Shown piece after piece: positions 12,656 to 20,718 of a stretch of 64,000 nucleotides of DNA. Under the pieces are notes generated by a model, which saw nothing but the letters and a program-made list of their open reading frames with translations, made no database searches and was not told where the DNA came from. A program made the position numbers and the translations under genes. Numbering within the stretch: position 1 is the first letter of the stretch; the number at the start of each line of letters is the position of its first letter. The DNA comes from Streptomyces sp. A012304. GTDB taxonomy: Bacteria; Actinomycetota; Actinomycetes; Streptomycetales; Streptomycetaceae. The stretch lies in NCBI RefSeq assembly GCF_026008495.1, contig NZ_BQUN01000098.1, forward strand, positions 159,541 to 223,540, read 5' to 3'.

Positions 12656-13273
12656 GTGCCCGTGCCGACCAAGAAGAAGCCCCAGGTGACCACCGCCCCG
12701 GCTCGCCGGGACGAGCTGCTGAACACCGCCGCCGAGGTCTTCGCCGAACAGGGCTACAACGCCACCACCGTCCGTAAGATCGCCGACCACGCCGGCATGC
12801 TCGCCGGCAGCCTCTACTACCACTTCGACTCCAAGGAGTCGATGCTGGAGGAGATCCTGCGCACCTTCCTCGACGAGCTCTGGGACGGCTACGACACCGT
12901 CCTGAACGCCGCTCTCGGCCCGCGCGAGACGCTCCAGGCCCTGGTCACCGAGTCGTTCAGGGAGATCGACCGGCACCGCGCCGCCGTCGCGATCTACCAG
13001 AAGGAGAGCAAGCAGCTCGTCGCGCAGGAACGGTTCGCGTTCCTCGCCGAGTCGCAGCGCAGGTTCGAGCAGGCGTGGCTGTCCACGCTGGAACGCGGGG
13101 TCGCCGACCGGGTCTTCCGGGCCGACCTCGACGTCCGCCTCACCTACCGGTTCGTCCGCGACACCGTCTGGGTCGCCGCGTCCTGGTACCGGCCCGGCGG
13201 ACAGCACAGCCCGGAGGAGATCGCCCGGCAGTACCTGTCGATGGTGCTGGACGGGATCGCCGTACGCACCTAA
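12656..13273 (+). CDS. kstR2: TetR-family repressor, KstR2-like
   Basis: The 205-residue regulator starts with a basic tail and an N-terminal TetR helix-turn-helix domain (RRDELLNTAAEVFAEQGYNA, then TTVRKIADHAGMLAGSLYYHF). A helical ligand-binding domain completes it. KstR2 of mycobacteria represses HIP catabolic genes and is released by HIP-CoA; position within the cluster and the two matching operators support the same role here. GTG at 12656 was chosen because AGGAG lies 7 nt upstream; GTG 12662 is an alternative. An ATG overlapping at 12654 is in another frame. It lies 16 bp after ipdF and 17 bp before fadA6, so it probably represses its own operon. Confidence 0.8.
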   Translation: MPVPTKKKPQVTTAPARRDELLNTAAEVFAEQGYNATTVRKIADHAGMLAGSLYYHFDSKESMLEEILRTFLDELWDGYDTVLNAALGPRETLQALVTESFREIDRHRAAVAIYQKESKQLVAQERFAFLAESQRRFEQAWLSTLERGVADRVFRADLDVRLTYRFVRDTVWVAASWYRPGGQHSPEEIARQYLSMVLDGIAVRT

Positions 13274-13290
13274 CTCACTGGGGAGTCGCC

Positions 13291-14448
13291 ATGGCCGAGG
13301 CCTACATCGTCGAAGCGGTCCGCACGCCCGTGGGGCGGCGCGGGGGAGGGCTCGCCGGGGTGCATCCGGCCGACCTCGGCGCGCATGTGCTCAAGGAACT
13401 CCTCGCGCGCTGCGGCGTGGACCCGGCCGCCGTCGAGGACGTCGTCTTCGGCTGCCTGGACGCGGTGGGCCCGCAGGCCGGGGACATCGCGCGGACCTGC
13501 TGGCTGGCGGCCGGGCTGCCCGAGGAGGTGCCGGGCGTGACCGTGGACCGCCAGTGCGGGTCCTCGCAGCAGGCGGTGCACTTCGCCGCGCAGGCCGTGC
13601 TCTCCGGCACCCAGGACCTCGTCGTGGCGGGCGGCGTGCAGAACATGTCGCAGATCCCGATCGCCTTCGCCACCCGGCAGGCCGCCGAGCCGCTCGGCCT
13701 CACCCAGGGCCCCTTCGCGGGCAGCGCGGGCTGGCGGGCCCGCTACGGGGACCGGCCCGTCAACCAGTTCGCCGGCGCCGAGATGATCGCCGCCAAGTGG
13801 GGCATCGGCCGCCAGGAACAGGAGGAGTTCGCGCTGCGCTCGCACCGGCTCGCGCTCCGCGCCATCGACGAGGGCCGCTTCGAGCGGGAGACCGTGGCCC
13901 TCGGGCGCGTCGCCGTCGACGAGGGCCCCCGCCGCGACACCTCGCTGGAGAAGATGGCCGCGCTCAAGCCCGTCATCGACGGCGGCACGATCACCGCCGC
14001 CTGCTCCTCGCAGGTCTCCGACGGCGCCGCCGCCCTGCTGCTGGCCTCCGAGGACGCCGTCCGCGACCACGGCCTGCGCCCACGCGCCCGCGTCCACCAC
14101 CTCTCCGTGCGCGGCGAGGACCCCCTGCGCATGCTGACCGCCCCGATCCCCGCCACCGCCCACGCCCTGAAGAAGACGGGGCTGACGATCGACGACATCG
14201 ACCTCGTCGAGATCAACGAGGCGTTCGCGCCCGTCGTCCTGGCCTGGCTGAAGGAGACCGGCGCCGACCCCGCCAGGGTCAACGTCAACGGCGGCGCCAT
14301 CGCCCTCGGACACCCGCTGGGCGCCACCGGCGCCAAACTGATGACGACCCTGCTGCACGAACTGGAACGCACCGGCGGCCGTTTCGGCCTCCAGACGATG
14401 TGCGAGGGCGGCGGACAGGCCAATGTGACGATCATCGAACGGCTCTGA
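13291..14448 (+). CDS. fadA6: Thiolase, FadA6-like
   Basis: The 385-residue thiolase cleaves beta-ketoacyl-CoA with free CoA. It has the active-site nucleophile C89 in VDRQCGSSQQAVH, the NEAF motif (EINEAFAPV), the GGAIALGHPLGATGAK loop carrying the catalytic His, and the C-terminal Cys in MCEGGGQANV. All catalytic elements are present. GGGAG lies 5 nt before the ATG. In the mycobacterial scheme FadA6 acts after opening of steroid rings C and D. The last 17 bp overlap the convergent ipdC gene, so the operon ends here without room for a terminator. Confidence 0.85.
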   Translation: MAEAYIVEAVRTPVGRRGGGLAGVHPADLGAHVLKELLARCGVDPAAVEDVVFGCLDAVGPQAGDIARTCWLAAGLPEEVPGVTVDRQCGSSQQAVHFAAQAVLSGTQDLVVAGGVQNMSQIPIAFATRQAAEPLGLTQGPFAGSAGWRARYGDRPVNQFAGAEMIAAKWGIGRQEQEEFALRSHRLALRAIDEGRFERETVALGRVAVDEGPRRDTSLEKMAALKPVIDGGTITAACSSQVSDGAAALLLASEDAVRDHGLRPRARVHHLSVRGEDPLRMLTAPIPATAHALKKTGLTIDDIDLVEINEAFAPVVLAWLKETGADPARVNVNGGAIALGHPLGATGAKLMTTLLHELERTGGRFGLQTMCEGGGQANVTIIERL

Positions 14449-15481
14449 GCCGCTCCCGGGTCTCCTCGGCCTCCTTCATGATCCGCTCCACCAGCTCCGC
14501 GCACGACGGCAGGTCGTCGATCACCCCGGCGACCTGCCCGGCCGCCATCACCCCGACGTCCGTACGGCCGTCCACCATCGCCGACTTCAACAGCATCGGC
14601 GTGTTCGCGGCGAGGAGCGTCTGGCTCCAGGTGAGGTCCTTGCCGTGCTTCAGGGCGAGACCGTCGAGGACCATCCGCCGCCAGGTCAGCCCCGACAGTC
14701 TCCGGAACCTCGCCGCCCGGCGGACCGCCCCGAGCAGGGCCCGGGTGCGGCCGGCGCGCTCCAGGGCGTCGACCAGGTCCGTGCGCAGCATGCGGTGCGG
14801 CAGCCCGTCCACCGCCCGGGTGACCGTGACGTCCCGGACCGTCGCCGCCAGGTACCTGGCCTTCACCGCGTCCGGCACCGTCGAGTCCGACGTCAGCAGG
14901 AACCGCGTGCCCATCGCGACGCCCGCCGCCCCGTACGCCAGCGCCGCCACCAGCCCCCGCCCGTCATGGAAGCCGCCCGCCGCCACCACGGGGATGTCCA
15001 CCGCGTCCACCACCTGCGGCAGCAGCACCGTCGTCGCCACCTCACCGGTGTGCCCGCCGCCCTCCCCGCCCTGCACGAGCACCGCGTCCGCGCCCCACGC
15101 GGCGACCTTCTCGGCGTGCCGCCGGGCCCCCACGGACGGGATGACGACCACCCCCGCCTCCTTCAGCTCGGCGATCAGCTCCCGCGACGGGGCCAGCGCG
15201 AACGACGCCACCTGTACCCCCTCCTCGACGATGACCCGGACCCGGTCACCGGCGTCGCCCGCGTCCGCGCGGAGATTGACCCCGAACGGCGCGTCGGTGC
15301 GGGACCGCACCTCCCGTACCGCCTCACGCAGCCGGTCCACGGTCATCGTCGCCGAGGCCAGGACGCCCAGCGCGCCCGCGTTTGCCGCCGCCGACACCAG
15401 GCGCGGGCCCGCCACCCAGCCCATCCCGGTCTGCACGATCGGGTGGCGGACCCCGACCAGCCGGGTGAGCGCGGTCTCCAT
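14432..15481 (-). CDS. ipdC: NMO/2-nitropropane dioxygenase family flavoprotein, IpdC-like
   Basis: The 349-residue TIM-barrel flavoprotein shows nitronate monooxygenase family motifs: an N-terminal RHPIVQTGMGWVAGPRL strand, a GGEGGGHTG phosphate-binding loop and the FMN-binding AAGGFHDGRGLVAALAYGA and GVAMGTRFLLT segments. Rv3553 (IpdC) is the homologue expected at this position and is needed for HIP breakdown. The ATG at 15481 overlaps the ipdB stop (GTGATGG); the GTG three bases earlier is an alternative. It is the last gene of the echA20-ipdA-ipdB-ipdC operon. A distant enoyl reductase of the same fold is possible, but synteny favours IpdC. Confidence 0.8.
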   Translation of the reverse strand: METALTRLVGVRHPIVQTGMGWVAGPRLVSAAANAGALGVLASATMTVDRLREAVREVRSRTDAPFGVNLRADAGDAGDRVRVIVEEGVQVASFALAPSRELIAELKEAGVVVIPSVGARRHAEKVAAWGADAVLVQGGEGGGHTGEVATTVLLPQVVDAVDIPVVAAGGFHDGRGLVAALAYGAAGVAMGTRFLLTSDSTVPDAVKARYLAATVRDVTVTRAVDGLPHRMLRTDLVDALERAGRTRALLGAVRRAARFRRLSGLTWRRMVLDGLALKHGKDLTWSQTLLAANTPMLLKSAMVDGRTDVGVMAAGQVAGVIDDLPSCAELVERIMKEAEETRERLRAVR

Positions 15482-16200
15482 CACCGCGCCACCTCACGCG
15501 CGCGGGCGTCGCCGGGGTCGAGCACCTCGCGGATCAACCTCAGCTCCTCCACGGTCGGCTCCCGGGTGGCCGGCACCTCGTCCGGGACGACCGGCTCGAA
15601 GCCGGTGGCCTCCCGCACCTCCTCCACCGTGACCCCCGGATGCAGACCGGCCAGCCGCATCGAGTGGTCGGGGGTGGCGAAGTCCAGCACACCGAGGTCG
15701 GTGACGACCCGCGCGAGACGGTGGAAGGGGGCGTCGCCGGCCCGGTCGTACCCCACCCCGCACACCATGTCGACCCGCTCCACGAAGACCCGCCGGGAGT
15801 GCTTGGGCACCCAGTAACTCGTCGTGTTGTTCAAGGTGTTGACCGGCGCGCCGCGCACCCCGAGCAGTTGCCGCGCGGGCCGGGCCCAGTCGCCGACACA
15901 GGAGATGTTCTGGTTGCCGTACCGGTCGAGCTGGCCGGCGCCCATCATCACGTGCCGCCGCCCGCCGGTCACCAGCGTCAGATGCTGCCGGTAGGGCAGC
16001 CAGCCCTCGACGGTGCCGTCCGGGCCGACGATCAGCGCCTCGCCGTCGGTCAGCAGCAGCTCCGGCGCGAAGGTGAGCCGCGCGAGCCGCGCCCCGAGCG
16101 ACGGGATCAGACCCATCGGGCTCGCCAGGATCTCGCCCGCCCCGCGCCAGACCTCGGCGCAGGCGATCACGCAGTACTCGGCACGGGTGACCCCCTTCAC
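15481..16200 (-). CDS. ipdB: CoA-transferase-family hydrolase beta subunit, IpdB-like
   Basis: The 239-residue protein has the fold signature of the class I CoA-transferase beta subunit (GRRHVMMGAGQLDRYGNQNIS, then a C-terminal HPGVTVEEVREATGF). IpdA and IpdB of M. tuberculosis form a heterotetramer that does not transfer CoA but hydrolyses the last steroid ring of COCHEA-CoA. The GTG at 16200 overlaps the ipdA stop (GTGA), with a GGAGGGGG ribosome binding site; longer upstream frames run antisense through ipdA and are not real. Both ends overlap neighbours, which argues for stoichiometric production of the two subunits. Confidence 0.85.
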   Translation of the reverse strand: MKGVTRAEYCVIACAEVWRGAGEILASPMGLIPSLGARLARLTFAPELLLTDGEALIVGPDGTVEGWLPYRQHLTLVTGGRRHVMMGAGQLDRYGNQNISCVGDWARPARQLLGVRGAPVNTLNNTTSYWVPKHSRRVFVERVDMVCGVGYDRAGDAPFHRLARVVTDLGVLDFATPDHSMRLAGLHPGVTVEEVREATGFEPVVPDEVPATREPTVEELRLIREVLDPGDARAREVAR

Positions 16201-17033
16201 GCCCCCTCCCCGACCGCCGAGCGGTACGCCTGCTCGTCCCCGCCGAGGAACCGCGCCGCGAACTCGGGCCACGGTGTGGCCGCGTACGTCCGCTGGAAGG
16301 CCTCGTCGCGGCCGTAGTCCGGTGCGCAGGACGTGAAGTGCGCGCCGTTCGGCGCCTCGACCACCCCGGTCACCGTGTGCCGCTTGACCAGCAGCGTCTG
16401 CACGGCGGCCGCCTTCGTCAGCTCGGCCGTGTCCACGATCCGCTCGCACGACAGGTACGCCGCGTCCGCCGCCTCGCAGAACAGGTCGTCGAAGTAGGGG
16501 TCGGGGCCGAGGTACTGCCCGTTGCCCCGCCGGTCCGCGCGGTTCACGTGCACCAGTGCCGCGTCCAGCCGCAGCGCGGGCATCGCGACGAACGTCTCCC
16601 CGTCCTCGTACGGCGAGGTCACCGTGCGCAGGCCGGGGTTGACCCGCATCACGTCCGAGCCGAGCCCGGCGCGCACCGGCAGGAACGGCAGCCGGTTGGC
16701 GGCGGCGCGCAGCCCCCACAGGAACATCGCCTCGTCGATCTCCGTCAGCTCCAGGGCGCCCCGTTCGCGGGCCGCCCGGTAGTGGGGTTCGAGCGGGATC
16801 GAGTCGAGCGTGACGAACGCCGTGACCAGCCTGCGGATCCGGCCGGCCGCCGCGAGCATGCCCACGTCCGGACCGCCGTACGAGACGACCGTCAGGTCGG
16901 TGACGTCCGAGCGCAGCAGCGCGCGGACCAGCGCCATCGGCTTGCGTCGCGAGCCCCAGCCGCCGATGCCGAGGGTCATCCCGCTCTCCAGCCGGGAGAC
17001 GGCCTCGTCGGCGGTCATCGTCTTGTCCCTCAC
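16197..17033 (-). CDS. ipdA: CoA-transferase-family hydrolase alpha subunit, IpdA-like
   Basis: The 278-residue protein resembles the alpha subunit of class I CoA transferases: an N-terminal GMTLGIGGWGSRRKPMAL glycine loop, then VVSYGGPDVGML, LELTEIDEAMF near residue 98, and ALVHVNRADRRGNGQYLGPD. IpdAB enzymes use an acidic residue of the alpha subunit for hydrolysis; E98 or E101 would be the place to look, but I cannot align it. GTG at 17033 was chosen because GGAGGA sits about 7 nt upstream and it overlaps the echA20 stop by 4 nt. ATG 17018, with GAGGG upstream, would give a protein five residues shorter. Confidence 0.85.
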   Translation of the reverse strand: MRDKTMTADEAVSRLESGMTLGIGGWGSRRKPMALVRALLRSDVTDLTVVSYGGPDVGMLAAAGRIRRLVTAFVTLDSIPLEPHYRAARERGALELTEIDEAMFLWGLRAAANRLPFLPVRAGLGSDVMRVNPGLRTVTSPYEDGETFVAMPALRLDAALVHVNRADRRGNGQYLGPDPYFDDLFCEAADAAYLSCERIVDTAELTKAAAVQTLLVKRHTVTGVVEAPNGAHFTSCAPDYGRDEAFQRTYAATPWPEFAARFLGGDEQAYRSAVGEGA

Positions 17034-17977
17034 CGGGGTTCCTCCGTCCCGAAACTCGCGTCCTTCCCGGGGACCGGGGCCCGCCCTGAGGCCGGGTCCG
17101 TTGTTCCGGAGGCCGGGCCCGTCCCTGAGGCCGGGCCCGTCCCTGAAGGCGGGGGCGTCCCGGAGGCCGGGCCCGCCTCGGGCACCGCGTCCGTCCCCGA
17201 CGCCCCTTGCCCCCCGGAGCCCTCTTCCGCCCGGGAGGCCCCATCGGTGCCGAACGCCGCGCGGACCCGGTCGGCCACGCCGCGCACGCTCGCCTCGAAG
17301 GTGAAGCCCTGCTCGAAGCGGTAGCTGCGGCGCACGTCGACCGGGTCGATGCCGTTCAGCGCGGCCTTCGCCAGACGGAGCAGCTCCCCGTCCTTCGCGG
17401 CGATCTCCCGCGCCAACTCCAGCGCGGCCCCGCGCAGTCGGTCGCGCGGCACCACCCGCCACACCGAGCCGTGCGCGTGCAGCTCGGCCGCCGTGACCGT
17501 GCGCGAGGTGTAGTACAGGGCGCGCATCAGATGCTGGGGGACCAGCCGGGCCAGATGCGTGGCCGCGCCCAGCGCCCCCCGGTCCAGCTCGGGCAGGCCG
17601 AACACCGCCTCCTCGCTCGCCACGATCGCGTCCGCGTTGCCCGCCAGGCCGACACCCCCGCCCAGGCAGAAGCCCTGCACCGCCGCGACCACCGGCACCT
17701 CGCACTCGTACACCGCCGCGAACGCCTGCGCGCAGCCTCGGTTGGCGCCGACCAGCGCGCCGTCGCCCCGCGCCTGGATCTCCTTGATGTCCACCCCGGC
17801 GTTGAACCCCCTCCCCTCGGCGGCCAGCACCACACACCGCACCCCCGGATCCCGGCCGGCCGCGCGCACGGCGTCCGCCAGCGCGAACCACGCCCGCACC
17901 GGCAGGGCGTTCACCGGTGGGACGTCGACGGTGACGACGGAAATCCCCTTTTCCGGGGACGAGGTGGAGACACCCAT
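17030..17977 (-). CDS. echA20: Enoyl-CoA hydratase family protein, EchA20-like, with repetitive C-terminal tail
   Basis: The first 245 residues are a crotonase domain with both oxyanion-hole regions (GRGFNAGVDIKEI and GFCLGGGVGLAG). They end near SVRGVADRVRAAFG, where EchA20 proteins normally stop. EchA20 opens a steroid ring by hydrolysis in the HIP pathway. About 65 further residues form a Gly/Pro/Ser/Thr tail with repeated GPASGT units, encoded by about 15-bp DNA repeats near 17085-17200. The tail is probably disordered. The gene is first in its operon and divergent from an SDR gene across 53 bp containing operator 2. No clear ribosome binding site precedes the ATG, so the start is less certain than the rest. 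Confidence 0.8.
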   Translation of the reverse strand: MGVSTSSPEKGISVVTVDVPPVNALPVRAWFALADAVRAAGRDPGVRCVVLAAEGRGFNAGVDIKEIQARGDGALVGANRGCAQAFAAVYECEVPVVAAVQGFCLGGGVGLAGNADAIVASEEAVFGLPELDRGALGAATHLARLVPQHLMRALYYTSRTVTAAELHAHGSVWRVVPRDRLRGAALELAREIAAKDGELLRLAKAALNGIDPVDVRRSYRFEQGFTFEASVRGVADRVRAAFGTDGASRAEEGSGGQGASGTDAVPEAGPASGTPPPSGTGPASGTGPASGTTDPASGRAPVPGKDASFGTEEPR

Positions 17978-17996
17978 GGAAGCATCAGCTACCTTT

Positions 17997-18015
17997 CCAC
18001 CAAACGTTTGTTAGG
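17997..18015. promoter_or_regulatory. KstR2-like operator 2, between echA20 and the SDR pair
   Basis: CCACCAAACGTTTGTTAGG is, on the minus strand, CCTAACAAACGTTTGGTGG. This is identical to operator 1 at 16 of 19 positions and contains the AACAA(N2)GTTTGGT core. It lies 20 bp from the echA20 start and 15 bp from the SDR start, the same geometry as operator 1. Confidence 0.7.
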
Positions 18016-18030
18016 CGGAAGGTAGCGTGA

Positions 18031-18774
18031 ATGGAGCTGGACGGGAAGGTCGCCGTCGTCACGGGCGGCACCCGGGGGGTCGGCGCCGGCATCGCACGCG
18101 CTCTCGCCGGCGCCGGCGCCCACGTGCTGGTCTGCGCCCGCCGCCCACCCCGAGCCCCCCTGCCGGGAACCGAGTTCGCGCCGCTCGACGTACGCGACGC
18201 CGACGCCGTACGGCGCTTCTTCACCGGGCTGGACCGCCTGGACGTCCTCGTCAACAACGCGGGCGGCGCCCCCTACCGGACACTCGCCGACGCGGACGCC
18301 GAACGGCACCTGCGGGTCCTGGAACTCAACCTCCTCGCCCCGCTCACCGTGTCCCTCGCCGCCCACCGTCAGCTGCGGCGCGCCCACGGCTCGATCGTGA
18401 TGATCGGCAGTGTCAGCGGCAGCCGCCCCTCGCCCGGCGCCGCCGCGTACGGGGCGGCCAAGGCGGGCCTGGAGAACCTCGCCCGCTCCATGGCCGTGGA
18501 ATGGGCACCGGACATCCGCGTCAACACCCTGGTCGTCGGCATGGTCCGCACCGAACGGTCCCACCTCCACTACGGCGACGACACCGGCATCGCCGCCGTC
18601 TCCCGCACCGTCCCCCTCGGCCGCCTCGCCGAGCCCTCCGACGTCGGCGCCGCCACCGTCTTCCTCGCCTCCGAGGCCGCCGCCTACATCAGCGGCGCGA
18701 GCCTGCTGGTGCACGGCGGCGGGGAGCGGCCGGCGTTCCTCGACGCGGCGACCGTCAACCAGGAAGGGCAGTGA
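18031..18774 (+). CDS. SDR-family oxidoreductase (Rv3549c-like)
   Basis: The 247-residue short-chain dehydrogenase has the cofactor loop VVTGGTRGVGAGIA, the NNAG motif (VLVNNAGGAPY) and the catalytic residues S127, Y140 and K144 (IGSVSG...YGAAKAGLE). It ends with the usual LVHGGGERPAF tail. GGAAGG precedes the ATG by 8 nt. It is divergent from echA20 and one base separates its stop from the next SDR start. Rv3549c holds the same place in M. tuberculosis, where its exact step is not defined as far as I recall, so I give no symbol. Confidence 0.8.
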   Translation: MELDGKVAVVTGGTRGVGAGIARALAGAGAHVLVCARRPPRAPLPGTEFAPLDVRDADAVRRFFTGLDRLDVLVNNAGGAPYRTLADADAERHLRVLELNLLAPLTVSLAAHRQLRRAHGSIVMIGSVSGSRPSPGAAAYGAAKAGLENLARSMAVEWAPDIRVNTLVVGMVRTERSHLHYGDDTGIAAVSRTVPLGRLAEPSDVGAATVFLASEAAAYISGASLLVHGGGERPAFLDAATVNQEGQ

Positions 18775-18775
18775 G

Positions 18776-19687
18776 ATGCCAGGTATCTGCACCGGACGGG
18801 TCGTCGTCGTCACCGGCGCGGGCCGGGGCCTCGGCCGCGCCCACGCCCTCGCCTTCGCCGCCGAGGGCGCCCGGGTCGTCGTCAACGACCTCGGCGTCGG
18901 CCTCGACGGCCGCCCGGACCCCGACAGCCCGGCCGCCCGGGTCGCCGCCGAGATCCGCGCGGCGGGCGGCGAGGCCGTCCCCCACGCCGGCGACATCGCC
19001 ACCCGTGAGGGCGCCGCCTCCCTCGTGGCCACCGCCCTGGACACCTACGGCCGGCTCGACACCCTCGTCAACAACGCCGGCTTCCTGCGCGACCGGATGC
19101 TGGTCAACCTCGACGAGGACGACTGGGACGCCGTCGTACGCGTCCACCTCAAGGGACACTTCCTGCCGCTGCGGCACGCCGCCGCCCACTGGCGCGCCGA
19201 GGCCAAGGCCGGCCGCACCCCGGTGGCCCGGATCGTCAACACCAGCAGCGGCGCCGGCCTGCTGGGCTCCGTCGGACAGGGCAACTACAGCGCCGCGAAG
19301 GCCGGAGTCGTCGCCCTCACCCTCGTCGCCGCCGCCGAGCTGGCCCGCTACGGCGTCCAGGTCAACGCGATCGCGCCCGCCGCCCGCACCCGGATGACCG
19401 AGCACACCTTCGCCGACGCCATGGCCGCCCCCACCGCCGGCTTCGACGCGATGGCCCCGCAGAACGTCTCCCCACTCGTCGTCTGGCTCGGCTCCGCCGC
19501 GAGCGCCGGCGTCACCGGCCGCGTCTTCGAGACGGAGGGCGGCCGGATCACCGTCATGGAGGGCTGGCGGGCCGGGCCGACCGCCGACAAGGGCGCCCGC
19601 CGCAGCGCGACGGAGGCGGGGGAGACGGCCCGCGAGTTGCTGGCGGCGGCCGAGGCACCGGGGGCGGTGTACGGGACCCGGGCGTGA
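18776..19687 (+). CDS. SDR-family oxidoreductase (Rv3548c-like, MFE type)
   Basis: The 303-residue enzyme resembles the hydroxyacyl-CoA dehydrogenase domain of peroxisomal multifunctional enzymes: VVVTGAGRGLGRAHALAFA cofactor loop, VVVNDLGVGLDG, TLVNNAGFLRDRML, and the catalytic S158, Y171 and K175 (NTSSGAG...NYSAAKAG). The RDRML segment after NNAG is typical of that subfamily. Its length and place match Rv3548c. The ATG lies one base after the stop of the preceding SDR, so translation is coupled. It is the last gene of the HIP-like block; the next gene is convergent. Confidence 0.8.
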   Translation: MPGICTGRVVVVTGAGRGLGRAHALAFAAEGARVVVNDLGVGLDGRPDPDSPAARVAAEIRAAGGEAVPHAGDIATREGAASLVATALDTYGRLDTLVNNAGFLRDRMLVNLDEDDWDAVVRVHLKGHFLPLRHAAAHWRAEAKAGRTPVARIVNTSSGAGLLGSVGQGNYSAAKAGVVALTLVAAAELARYGVQVNAIAPAARTRMTEHTFADAMAAPTAGFDAMAPQNVSPLVVWLGSAASAGVTGRVFETEGGRITVMEGWRAGPTADKGARRSATEAGETARELLAAAEAPGAVYGTRA

Positions 19688-19732
19688 CACCGGGCCACCC
19701 GGCCAGACGGCTGGACCGCCCGGCCACAGCTC

Positions 19733-20629
19733 CTACGTGTCGCACTCCAGCACGTTCCGGCACAGCGCGCAGCGCACCCGCACCCGCCCCCGCACCGGCA
19801 CCCTGATCCGCTGATGACAGGTCGGGCACGCGAACGTCACCCGCAGCGGCCCCCGCGGATCCGGGACGAACACGTACGGCGTGCCCCCCGCCGCGGAGAC
19901 CGGACGACGGTCCTGGGCGTGCCGGCGGTCACGGGCGTACCGGCGCCGCCCCGCCCAGCCCGCGGCCGTCAGCGGCGGCTGCCGCTCGTCGAGCAGCGCC
20001 CGCTGCCTGCCCTCCACATACGCCGAGTACGCCTGCGCACTGGTGAACCACGTCGAGGGATCCTCACCGAACAGCAGCGCCCGCTTGGCCAGCACGTACC
20101 CGAACTCCTCCGGCGTCAGATACCCCAGCTTCTGCGACGAGGCCGCGTCCTCCCGGTAGGCGTCCAGCAGCAGCCACCCCGCCCCCAGATACGTCGTCGC
20201 CGTGTCCGTGAGGATCTCGTTGGCCCGGGTGCCCGGGAAGGACAGGTCCAGCCGGTGCAGGAAGACATGCATGATCTCGTGCGCCAGCGCCGCGCCGATG
20301 TCCCGACGATGGCCGCGGAACCGGTCGTTCAGCTCGATGAAGTACTCCGGCCCCGCCGCGAGTTCCACGTTCGCCGCCTGCTCCATCGCACGGAAACCGA
20401 TGATCATCCGCGCGTCCGGCAGCCGGTAGTGCCGCACCAGCTCCCGCGCCACCCGCTGCGCCCCCAGATACAGGTCGTCGGTGTCGCAGAACGCCACATC
20501 GACGGGGGCGACACTGGTCGCGAACTGGTGGATCGTGTCGTACGACAAGCGTTTGTACAACGCGGTGACGGCGGCCCGCACCGTCTCCAGATGCGGGTAG
20601 CCGTGCTCGACCGGTCCGCCGTTCGCCAC
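19733..20629 (-). CDS. HExxH zinc-protease-like protein with C-terminal zinc ribbon
   Basis: The 298-residue protein contains H117, E118 and H121 in AHEIMHVFLHRL with a downstream NEILTD whose Glu (about 138) could be the third zinc ligand, as in gluzincin peptidases. No signal peptide or membrane segment is visible. The C-terminus carries two CxxC pairs (CPTCHQ and CALCRNVLEC, about residues 262-292) forming a probable zinc ribbon. GTG at 20629 has a GGGGG tract upstream. A longer frame would run into the divergent chorismate mutase promoter. I do not recognise a named family; cytoplasmic peptidase or inactive metalloprotein are both possible. Confidence 0.7.
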   Translation of the reverse strand: MANGGPVEHGYPHLETVRAAVTALYKRLSYDTIHQFATSVAPVDVAFCDTDDLYLGAQRVARELVRHYRLPDARMIIGFRAMEQAANVELAAGPEYFIELNDRFRGHRRDIGAALAHEIMHVFLHRLDLSFPGTRANEILTDTATTYLGAGWLLLDAYREDAASSQKLGYLTPEEFGYVLAKRALLFGEDPSTWFTSAQAYSAYVEGRQRALLDERQPPLTAAGWAGRRRYARDRRHAQDRRPVSAAGGTPYVFVPDPRGPLRVTFACPTCHQRIRVPVRGRVRVRCALCRNVLECDT

Positions 20630-20718
20630 GCCCGTACCCCCAAGACGCCGTGCACCCGCTCTCCACTGTACGAGGTCCGGGGCGAGCGGAACGGGCCCGG
20701 CGACTAGGGTGAACGCCC

